Of a stretch of DNA of 12,718 nt, positions 1 to 5,555 are shown piece by piece. The notes beneath the pieces were generated by a model. It made no database searches. It worked only from the letters and a program-made list of their open reading frames with translations, and was not told where the DNA came from. How positions within the stretch are numbered: the first letter of the stretch is position 1; each line of letters begins with the position of its first letter. The stretch is taken from contig JAXDLH010000338.1 of assembly GCA_034666705.1 (NCBI GenBank), positions 1 through 12,718 of the forward strand, written 5' to 3'. The DNA is from JAXDLH01 sp034666705. GTDB taxonomy: Bacteria; Chloroflexota; UBA6077; SHYK01. Position numbers and translations under genes: made by a program.

Positions 1-443
1 TCGTGCATCATCTCGCGGACCTCGGGCGAATCCACATTGGCATCGGGCCGTGCTTGATAGGCCACCCGGATGTACGGTTCTTCGTGCACCACCGAGATGA
101 CTTCGGCGCGCTCCACGCCTCGGACCACTACGCGATGCCCGCCCCGTCGCGACGAGCGCGAGTCCTCCACGGTGGCGATCACCCCGATCCGCCCCGTCCA
201 GTCGGAGGGTACGAGCTCCTCGTCCGTACGGCGCGGCACCAGCAGCACCCGCTTGTCCGCGAGCATCGCGACCTCGATGGCACGTACGAGCGCCCAGCTC
301 TCGAGGTGGATGGGAACAACCATTTGCGGCAGAACAACCACGTCCGGCAAGGGAATCGCCGGCAGGCTCTGGTCGGCAACGAGCTCACTCTCGGGCGGCG
401 TCGGCTCGTCGATTGGGGTTTTGTCGATTTGATCCTCGGGCAT
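1..443 (-). CDS. lon: Lon protease, N-terminal part (runs off left edge)
   Basis: This is the first 147 codons of an ATP-dependent Lon protease, the cytoplasmic AAA+ serine protease that degrades misfolded and regulatory proteins. After an acidic, probably disordered leader of about 28 residues (MPEDQIDKTPIDEP...), the sequence LPDVVVLPQMVVPI matches the opening beta strand of the LON substrate-binding domain (family pattern LPLRDVVVFPxMxxPL). It is followed by the usual RAIEVAMLADKRVLLVPRR, then a GVIATVEDS strand and a VVVRGVERAEV strand. The AAA+ and protease domains lie outside the window, so activity cannot be judged. The ATG at 441-443 was chosen because a TGAGG Shine-Dalgarno lies 8 bases upstream and the protein start fits the family. 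The gene is downstream of, and on the same strand as, the secreted protein gene, but a strong terminator separates them, so it probably has its own promoter. An N-terminal-only LON-domain protein cannot be excluded from this fragment. Confidence 0.85.
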   Translation of the reverse strand, partial: MPEDQIDKTPIDEPTPPESELVADQSLPAIPLPDVVVLPQMVVPIHLESWALVRAIEVAMLADKRVLLVPRRTDEELVPSDWTGRIGVIATVEDSRSSRRGGHRVVVRGVERAEVISVVHEEPYIRVAYQARPDANVDSPEVREMMH

Positions 444-456
444 GGCACGTACCTCA

Positions 457-506
457 GGCCCATCCGGGCCGGCGTGGATAGCGATCACCAGCGCGCGGTG
501 ATACGC
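457..506 (-). promoter_or_regulatory. lon leader with two hairpins
   Basis: Just upstream of the lon Shine-Dalgarno (452-455) there is a 5-bp hairpin, GGCCC/GGGCC with a 4-base loop (457-461 with 466-470). Upstream of that is a larger imperfect hairpin: ATCACC 484-489 pairs with GGTGAT 497-502, extended by GCG 481-483 with CGC 504-506 across one bulged base. A TTGACA box lies on the minus strand at 513-518, but I see no convincing -10 element at the right distance. No CIRCE or HAIR heat-shock operator is present. The role is unknown: mRNA structure near the ribosome site, or a protein-binding dyad. Confidence 0.3.
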
Positions 507-559
507 CTGCTCTGTCAAAGTGTACCCGTGCCCCCAACACCCCTGCGAGGACCCACAAT

Positions 560-592
560 AGAGGAGGGGTCGCCGGTGGCGACCCCTCCTCT
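560..592 (-). terminator. Strong hairpin terminator after secreted protein gene
   Basis: A perfect 15-bp stem (560-574 with 578-592, core GAGGAGGGGTCGCC) closes a 3-base loop. It sits 84 bases beyond the stop of the secreted protein gene and about 117 bases before lon. The T-run is weak on both sides, so termination may rely mainly on the stable GC stem, and the hairpin could act in both directions. It separates the two minus-strand genes into different transcripts. Confidence 0.75.
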
Positions 593-676
593 TGGTTTCA
601 GGGAATGTAGCCGTGAACTGCCGGCCCAATCCGGGAAGTTCGCCATCCATTCACGGCTGCATCGGCTCATCAGGCA

Positions 677-1681
677 TTAAGCGGTCGTGAGTTGCACCCC
701 GTCCGGAAGTGGAATCCACTCGATGACGTCGAGCGGGTCGTTCTCCCAGCGGGTGAGCGCCCAGCCCTCGTCCAGCTCCAGCACTGCATACCACTCGCCG
801 GGCTGCGCCTCGAAATACGGCAACAGATCCGGGTGGGTGTACGTTTGCGTTGGGGCGAAGACCACTAACCAGAGCTGCTGCGGCGCAGCCGGTGGGGGCG
901 CGGGTTGGTCGATGGGAGTTGTCGGCACGGGAGTTAGAAAGACCGGGACGATCTCGGTCGCGACGACCGTCACGACCTGGGTCACCACCTCAGTCGTGGG
1001 TAGTGGCGTCGCCGTCACCACCACGACGCCCGGGGTGCCAGGGGTAGCGGACTGGACAATGACGTTGATCGAGTTCGTATTGTTGAATTGGTTGATGTCC
1101 GGGGAATTGACCGACGCACTTACGGGGATCGTGGCGCCGGTCGACGTGACGTTCACCGTAATCCTGGGCGTAGCTGAGAGACCTGGCCCAAGAGGCGGGA
1201 TCGTACAGGTAACAGCCCCGCTGAACGCGTCGAACGAGCAGTTCGCGTCGGCACTCTGGAACGTCATACCGGCCGGGATGAATAGCGCGGCCGTCGTCGC
1301 GGCTGAACCTGTGCCGCCAACGTTCTGGACATTGAGCGTGAGCGTGAGGTTCTGGCCGGCCGTCACCGGATTCGGCGAGGCGCTCACGAAGATCGACAAG
1401 TCCGGACCTGGCAGCGGGGTTGACGTAGACGACGGGGTGAGCGAGGGCAACGGCGTGGTCGTGGATGTCGACGTGAAAACGAGGGTAGGCGACGGCGTGT
1501 TCGTCAGCGTGGGCTGGGTTGTATTCGTTGGCTGGGTCGTGTTCGTTGGCGGGGTCGTACTCGTTGGCGAAGAAGCGGCAGCCCCCGCGGATACGTTCGT
1601 CGGGGGTGAGGCGTAAATTCCTCCGATTACGAGAAGGGCCAGCACTGGGCCCACAAGCCAGAGCAGTCGCCGGGTAGCCAT
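677..1681 (-). CDS. Secreted/anchored protein with T/P/S-rich stalk and DUF11-like domain
   Basis: The 334-residue product begins MATRRLLWLVGPVLALLVIGGIYA, a typical export signal or uncleaved N-terminal anchor. Residues 27-92 are a low-complexity Thr/Pro/Ser/Asn stalk including NTTQPT repeats. Residues 94-210 form a DUF11/CARDB-type beta-sandwich: PDLSIFVSASPNPVTAGQNL, NVQNVG, a Cys pair (C148, C159) and a closing NQFNNTNSINVIV strand. A second Thr/Val/Pro linker (211-268) leads to a 65-residue C-terminal domain with LWLVVFAPTQTYT, PGEWYAVLELDEGWALTRW and VIEWIPL, which resembles a bacterial SH3-like fold. Such proteins are usually surface or cell-wall associated; no enzyme motif is visible and I do not assign a function. 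The ATG is set by AAGGAGG at 1687-1693, 5 bases upstream. The long opposite-strand frame is a codon-periodicity shadow. It lies 226 bp downstream of cobQ on the same strand, with a structured gap between. Confidence 0.82.
   Translation of the reverse strand: MATRRLLWLVGPVLALLVIGGIYASPPTNVSAGAAASSPTSTTPPTNTTQPTNTTQPTLTNTPSPTLVFTSTSTTTPLPSLTPSSTSTPLPGPDLSIFVSASPNPVTAGQNLTLTLNVQNVGGTGSAATTAALFIPAGMTFQSADANCSFDAFSGAVTCTIPPLGPGLSATPRITVNVTSTGATIPVSASVNSPDINQFNNTNSINVIVQSATPGTPGVVVVTATPLPTTEVVTQVVTVVATEIVPVFLTPVPTTPIDQPAPPPAAPQQLWLVVFAPTQTYTHPDLLPYFEAQPGEWYAVLELDEGWALTRWENDPLDVIEWIPLPDGVQLTTA
1512..1565. repeat. Three tandem 18-bp units encoding the TNTTQP stalk
   Basis: Three consecutive 18-bp units starting at 1512, 1530 and 1548 (plus-strand pattern GGCTGGGTYGTRTTCGTT, the third with GGCGGGG and ACTCGTT) encode the repeated NTTQPT/NTTPPT hexapeptides in the stalk of the secreted protein. 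The units have diverged at a few positions. Because the length is a multiple of three, gain or loss of a unit would change stalk length in frame. Confidence 0.75.
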
Positions 1682-1747
1682 GAAGTCCTCCTTCTGTTTC
1701 TCAAGGTCCTGCCAGGATCAACCGAGCGAGAATGGGCGTTCCCGCGA

Positions 1748-1832
1748 GCCCTGCAAGGGCGTCAGCCAGAGGAGTGCGCACCGTGCGCCACCTTTTTCTA
1801 GTGGCTGACAAAGGTTGTCTGCTAAGAACAAC
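1748..1832 (-). promoter_or_regulatory. Structured leader/intergenic RNA candidate
   Basis: The 226-bp gap between cobQ and the secreted protein gene is rich in inverted repeats. Visible pairs are: GTCAGCCA 1761-1768 with TGGCTGAC 1802-1809 (8 bp); ACCTTT 1790-1795 with AAAGGT 1810-1815 (6 bp), which interleaves with the first pair in pseudoknot fashion; an internal GCGCAC/GTGCGC dyad around 1782; GCCCT/AGGGC with a GCA loop at 1748-1760; and GTTGT/ACAAC at 1814-1832. In the minus-strand RNA this would be either the 3' end of the cob transcript or the 5' leader of the secreted protein gene. It matches no riboswitch class I can name. The dyads could instead be protein sites on DNA. Confidence 0.3.
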
Positions 1833-1907
1833 GGATTCTTGGGGCAAGTTACGCGTCTTGCGGCCATTCTGTCACACGGCTGAAATGTGCCGCCGCTAGT
1901 TGAGTGC

Positions 1908-3404
1908 TCAGACGCGAGCGATGCCCGCAGCAGTGCAGAGCCCCGGGATGTCGAGCGAGCGCCGGAGCACGGCAGCAAGGCGGTCGTACGGGTCCGGTGG
2001 AGGCACGTTCGAGATGCCGGCCCAGCCCGGCGCCAACGCGGCGACGAGCCCTTCGATCACCGCGCGGTTGGCGAACAGGCCGTGCAGGTACGTGCCGAGG
2101 ACGCGGCCGTTCGCGCCCACCGCCCCATCGGATCGGAGGGCCCCATCGGCACTGGCGATCTCGAAGGCGGCCGGGGCGCGCGACTCGGTACGACCCATGT
2201 GGATCTCGTAGCCGACGAGCGCGCGCCCGGCGACCGCGGCGAGTAGCCCATGCTGAGCCGCCACGCGACCGTGCACTTGCACCGTCGCCTTCTCGGTGGC
2301 GAAGCACGTCCATGCGGGCAGCAAGCCGAGTCCATCGATCACACCAGGCTCGCCCTCGACCCCCTCGAGATCCTCGATGCGCTCGCCGAGCATCTGATAG
2401 CCGCCGCAGATACCGATCAGGGCGCCGCCGCGTGCGGCGTACGCCCGCAACGCCCGGTCGAGGCCCCGATCTTGCATAAAGGCGAGGTCGGCACGGGTGG
2501 TCTTCGTGCCGGGGAGAATGACGAGATCCGGCGTATCCAACTGCTCGACGCGGTCGACGTAGCGGAGCCCAATGGCCGGGTGACGGGCGAGCGGATCGAA
2601 GTCGTCGAAGTTCGCCACGTGCGGCAGCCGAATCACAGCTACGTCCACCGCTCGCCCAAGTCCCACTTCCGAATGTGCGCCGGGCAAACCAAGGGAGTCC
2701 TCCTCCGCGATCGCCAGCTCGTCCACCCATGGCACGACGCCGAGGACCGGCCGCCCGAGGCGCTCCTCCAGAAACGTGATCCCCGGAGCGAAAAGGGCTG
2801 GGTCGCCGCGGAACTTGTTGATCACGAAGCCAGCGACCAACACACGCTCGGCCGGCTCGAGCAGCTCCATCGTGCCGACCAGTGCGGCGAAGACGCCTCC
2901 ACGGTCGATGTCGGCGACCAGCACCACTGGCGCCTGGACCGCCTGCGCGACCCGCATGTTGACGAGGTCGCCAGCCTTCAGGTTCACCTCGACGGGGCTG
3001 CCTGCCCCTTCGATGACGACGAGGTCGTACTGGTCCAGCAGCCGGTGCAGGCTCGCCTCGACGATCGGCCATAACTCCGCCTTGCGCACCTGGTACTCGG
3101 CGGCGGACATCGAGCCGAGCACCCGGCCCTCGACCACCACCTGGGAGCGGGCATCGCCTTCGGGCTTCAAGAGAATGGGATTCATGTCGACGGTGGGCGC
3201 GATGCGCGCAGCCTCGGCCTGTACCGCCTGAGCGCGGCCGATCTCGCGGCCATCCGGGGTAGCGCACGAGTTGAGCGCCATGTTCTGCGCTTTGAACGGC
3301 GCCACACGCAGCCCATCTTGCCGGAACAGGCGGCACAGCCCCGCGACGAGCACGCTCTTGCCCACATGCGATGCGGTGCCCTGCACCATCAACGCCTTAC
3401 CCAT
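1908..3404 (-). CDS. cobQ: Cobyric acid synthase (glutamine-hydrolysing)
   Basis: CobQ/CbiP uses ATP and glutamine to amidate the b, d, e and g side chains of adenosylcobyrinic acid a,c-diamide, giving adenosylcobyric acid in the cytoplasm. The 498-residue length is normal for the family. The N-terminal BioD-like ATPase half shows the MVQGTASHVGKS P-loop (residues 6-17), FKAQNMALNS, VIEGAGSPVEVNL (130-142) and ADIDRGGVFA. The C-terminal glutamine amidotransferase half has the nucleophile elbow GICGGYQMLG with Cys333 and the catalytic-His region YLHGLF with His441, plus GYEIHMG, all expected of a triad-type GATase. The ATG at 3402-3404 has GAGG 6 bases upstream and overlaps the end of the preceding aminotransferase gene by 8 bases, which implies translational coupling. 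It is the last gene of the cbiB-cobD-cobQ operon. Confidence 0.97.
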   Translation of the reverse strand: MGKALMVQGTASHVGKSVLVAGLCRLFRQDGLRVAPFKAQNMALNSCATPDGREIGRAQAVQAEAARIAPTVDMNPILLKPEGDARSQVVVEGRVLGSMSAAEYQVRKAELWPIVEASLHRLLDQYDLVVIEGAGSPVEVNLKAGDLVNMRVAQAVQAPVVLVADIDRGGVFAALVGTMELLEPAERVLVAGFVINKFRGDPALFAPGITFLEERLGRPVLGVVPWVDELAIAEEDSLGLPGAHSEVGLGRAVDVAVIRLPHVANFDDFDPLARHPAIGLRYVDRVEQLDTPDLVILPGTKTTRADLAFMQDRGLDRALRAYAARGGALIGICGGYQMLGERIEDLEGVEGEPGVIDGLGLLPAWTCFATEKATVQVHGRVAAQHGLLAAVAGRALVGYEIHMGRTESRAPAAFEIASADGALRSDGAVGANGRVLGTYLHGLFANRAVIEGLVAALAPGWAGISNVPPPDPYDRLAAVLRRSLDIPGLCTAAGIARV

Positions 3405-4467
3405 CGAGCACCTCGCCGAGCGCGGCGAGTAAGCACTCCTGGTCGGCGATTGCGCGGACGCCGATGCGAATGCACGTCGGCAGCCCAAACGAGGCGCAGT
3501 CACGCACGGCGATGCCGCGCTCGCGCAGCCTGCTGGCGATCGCGGCGCCATCGCCGACCGCGACGAGCACGAAGTTCGCGACACTCGGCAGCGGCGCGAG
3601 CTCGAGCCGGCGGAGACCGGTCTCGAGGTGGGCGCGCGACTCCGCCACGGCGACCAGCACCTGCTCGCGATGCGCGCCGTCTTCGAGCGCGGCCAGCGCC
3701 GCGACCTGCGCCACACTGCTCACGCTCCACGGCGGAAGCATGCGGCGGAGCACCTCTGCGATGCGTGGATCCGCGACCGTGTAGCCGACGCGGAGGCCGG
3801 CCAGGCCCGCGTCTTTGGTAAGCGAGCGGAGCACGACGATTCGGCCATTAGCGGCCTGCGGGATCGCCGAGGCAACGTCCTCGGCGAGCGACAGATACGC
3901 CTCGTCGATCGCGACCAGCGCATCCGGCGCGGCGGCGAGCACGTCGGCAACGACACCCGGTGGGAGCGCTGCTCCGGTCGGGTTGTTCGGGTTGCACAGC
4001 CACACCAGGGTCGGCGCGACCTCGCGAAGGGTCGCGACAAGTCCTCGCGCGTCGAACCGTTCGCCTGGTGGCGCGATCCAGCCGTTCACGACGGTAGCAC
4101 CCGTTGCCGCCGAAGCCACGGCGTATTCCCCGTAGGTCGGCCCTATGACCAGCGCACAATGGCCAACCGCCAGGTAGGCGCGGGCGAGCGCCCAGATCAG
4201 CTCCGTCGAGCCGTTTCCCACGACGACCATGTCAGCGGGCACCCCGTGCAACTCCGCCAATGCTGCCCGCAGCGCTCGAGCCTCCCGATCCGGGTAGATC
4301 GCCGGGTCGACACGCCCGATGGCCGCCGCGACCCGCGGCGAGGGACCAAGCACATTGCCGTTGGCACTGAAGTCGAGGAGGGCGGCATCATCTGCAGCCA
4401 CCGCGCCGTGAGTAGCGGGCCTCAGTTCGGCGACCCAGGACAGCGGCTGAGGCAGCCGCACGCTCAT
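3397..4467 (-). CDS. cobD: Threonine-phosphate decarboxylase-like PLP enzyme (CobD/CobC)
   Basis: This is a 356-residue fold-type I PLP enzyme of the HisC/CobD aminotransferase group. By context it is the L-threonine O-3-phosphate decarboxylase that makes (R)-1-amino-2-propanol phosphate for the cobalamin lower-ligand linker. Visible marks are LDFSANGNVLGPSP (31-44), close to the CobD consensus DFSxNxNPLGPP; GNGSTELIWALARA (84-97); NPNNPTG (159-165); AIDEAYLSL (187-194); the PLP-lysine motif SLTKDAGLAGLRVGY with Lys218; and the C-terminal carboxylate-binding CIRIGVR near Arg334-338. A histidinol-phosphate aminotransferase is the main alternative, since the folds are alike; position between cbiB and cobQ favours CobD. 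The ATG overlaps the cbiB stop as ATGA and has no strong Shine-Dalgarno, consistent with coupled reinitiation. An open frame continues upstream inside cbiB but is a shadow. Confidence 0.92.
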   Translation of the reverse strand: MSVRLPQPLSWVAELRPATHGAVAADDAALLDFSANGNVLGPSPRVAAAIGRVDPAIYPDREARALRAALAELHGVPADMVVVGNGSTELIWALARAYLAVGHCALVIGPTYGEYAVASAATGATVVNGWIAPPGERFDARGLVATLREVAPTLVWLCNPNNPTGAALPPGVVADVLAAAPDALVAIDEAYLSLAEDVASAIPQAANGRIVVLRSLTKDAGLAGLRVGYTVADPRIAEVLRRMLPPWSVSSVAQVAALAALEDGAHREQVLVAVAESRAHLETGLRRLELAPLPSVANFVLVAVGDGAAIASRLRERGIAVRDCASFGLPTCIRIGVRAIADQECLLAALGEVLDG

Positions 4468-5417
4468 TGCGGTCGGACCCGTATGGCGAGGAGCGCAGTA
4501 ACCCCGGTGAGGATCGCGACCCACCGGCTGACTCGCACGGCGCGGCGCACGTCGGCCGGACACGGCGGACGGCCGCCGACGCCAACCCGGTAGTGCCCTA
4601 CTTTCTCGAGCCGCACCCCGAGCGCACCCGCCATCGCCGCCATCGGCCAGCCGGCATTCGGGCTCGCCGTGGCGGCGTGGTCGCGCATCGCGACGGCGAA
4701 TGCGCCGCGCCAATCGACCCCGGCCAGAAACGACGCCCCGACGATACAGGCGGCAGTCAGGCGGGCGGGAACCAGGTTCGCGACGTCGTCGAGTCGCGCC
4801 GCGGGTTTGCCCAGGTATTCGTATTGGCCATGGTAGCCGACCATCGCGTCGAGGGTGTTCATCGCCCGATAGGCAAGCGCGCCCGGGAGCCCGAGGGTGA
4901 TGCCGAAGCAGAGCGGCGCGACCAGCGAGTCGCTGAGGTTTTCCGCGAGTGATTCGATCGCCGCCGAGGCCGCCCCGGAATCGTCGAGCGTCACCGTATC
5001 GCGCGAGACGAGCGCGCGCAGCGCCTCCCGCGCCTCGGGTAGGTATCCGCCATCGATGAGTCGCGCGACGTTCAGCGCCTCGGCCTCCAGTTGGCGATAG
5101 GCAAGGCTGGCTTTGAGGAGCAGCGCACGAGCAACGGCGCCCGCAACGCCGCTGCGTCTTTCGACTGCACGGAGCACCCACGCACTGCCGAGCGCGATGC
5201 CCCCGACGCCGCCCAGCGTTGCGCCCATGCCGTAGGCGAGCTGGCGCGCTGAGCCGACAGTTGGCGCTCGATCGAATACCCCCTGCATCGCGCGGCCGAA
5301 CACGGCCACGGGGTGCCAACGACTCGCCGGGTCTCCAATCAGAAGGTCAAGCGCCAGCGCTGCGCCAAGCTCCATAGGGGAGAGGCGGAGCACCGCGGTG
5401 GCTGCCGCATCCATCAT
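4464..5417 (-). CDS. cbiB: Adenosylcobinamide-phosphate synthase (CbiB/CobD)
   Basis: CbiB is an inner-membrane enzyme that joins adenosylcobyric acid to aminopropanol phosphate, producing adenosylcobinamide phosphate. The 317-residue protein has the family landmarks in order: DLLIGDPASRWHPVAVFGR (24-42), VSRDTVTLDD (137-146), ESLAENLSDSLVAPL (155-169), AYRAMNTLDAMVGY (182-195), and HAATASPNAGWPMAAMAGALG (247-267) followed by VRLEKVGHY. Hydrophobic stretches near 15-27, 64-82, 164-182, 221-232 and 299-312 fit a multi-pass membrane protein. I place the start at ATG 5415-5417 because GGGAG lies 6 bases upstream; the adjacent ATG at 5412-5414 is equally compatible, and the ATG at 5430-5432, five codons earlier, has no ribosome site. 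It is the first gene of the cob operon and is transcribed divergently from the next gene. The stop overlaps the cobD-like start. Confidence 0.95.
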   Translation of the reverse strand: MMDAAATAVLRLSPMELGAALALDLLIGDPASRWHPVAVFGRAMQGVFDRAPTVGSARQLAYGMGATLGGVGGIALGSAWVLRAVERRSGVAGAVARALLLKASLAYRQLEAEALNVARLIDGGYLPEAREALRALVSRDTVTLDDSGAASAAIESLAENLSDSLVAPLCFGITLGLPGALAYRAMNTLDAMVGYHGQYEYLGKPAARLDDVANLVPARLTAACIVGASFLAGVDWRGAFAVAMRDHAATASPNAGWPMAAMAGALGVRLEKVGHYRVGVGGRPPCPADVRRAVRVSRWVAILTGVTALLAIRVRPQ

Positions 5418-5478
5418 CCCCAGCTCCCACATCCACCGGCGCTTCGACCCCGCGGGCCCACGCTGCTTGCACGCGGCT

Positions 5479-5484
5479 ATTGTA
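5479..5484 (-). promoter_or_regulatory. -10 box of cob operon promoter
   Basis: TACAAT reads on the minus strand here, about 60 bases upstream of the cbiB start, giving a leader of roughly 50-55 bases. No good -35 hexamer is visible at 16-18 bp; the nearest is TAGACG at 5499-5504 with a short 14-bp spacer, which could indicate activator dependence. The leader is far too short to hold a cobalamin riboswitch. Confidence 0.4.
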
Positions 5485-5490
5485 GGCGCA

Positions 5491-5512
5491 CGCCGGGGCG
5501 TCTAGCCCGGCG
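5491..5512. promoter_or_regulatory. Candidate operator dyad between divergent promoters
   Basis: A perfect inverted repeat, CGCCGGG (5491-5497) and CCCGGCG (5506-5512) with an 8-base spacer GCGTCTAG, lies almost midway between the minus-strand TACAAT (5479-5484) and the plus-strand TATACT (5526-5531). It would overlap the -35 region of both promoters. That geometry suits a dimeric regulator controlling the cob operon and the downstream plus-strand gene together. GC-rich dyads also arise by chance in such a genome, so this is tentative. Confidence 0.35.
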
Positions 5513-5525
5513 GCTGACACCCCCT

Positions 5526-5531
5526 TATACT
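5526..5531 (+). promoter_or_regulatory. -10 box upstream of the phosphatase-like gene
   Basis: TATACT sits 24 bases before the GTG start at 5556, stands out in the GC-rich background, and would give a leader of about 18 bases. No consensus -35 is visible at 16-18 bp (the local sequence is around TCTAGCC). Confidence 0.45.
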
Positions 5532-5555
5532 CTTGGAACTCTGCCGGAGTGCGCT

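Noticed and set aside
3..680. Plus-strand 225-codon open frame at the left edge
   Set aside because: The minus strand here encodes a recognisable Lon N-terminal domain, and the frame runs through the 560-592 terminator hairpin.
687..1616. Long plus-strand open frame opposite the secreted protein gene
   Set aside because: Low-complexity Val/Gly-rich translation, no ribosome site; it mirrors the codon pattern of the minus-strand gene, which has a signal peptide, DUF11-like domain and strong Shine-Dalgarno.
1711..1723. Minus-strand GGTTGATCCTGGC resembling the start of 16S rRNA
   Set aside because: Only about 12 bases match and the flanking sequence is unrelated to rRNA; coincidence.
1776..1797. 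GCGCAC/GTGCGC dyad followed by TTTTT as a plus-strand terminator
   Set aside because: The effective stem is only about 5 bp and there is no plus-strand gene upstream to terminate.
3397..5319. 640-codon minus-strand open frame suggesting a CbiB-CobD fusion
   Set aside because: Only the part from 4467 down matches CobD; the upstream part is Arg-rich shadow sequence in another frame of cbiB, which has its own stop overlapping the CobD start.
5418..5555. Cobalamin riboswitch upstream of cbiB
   Set aside because: No B12-box-like GCCACTG and not enough length between the -10 box and the start.
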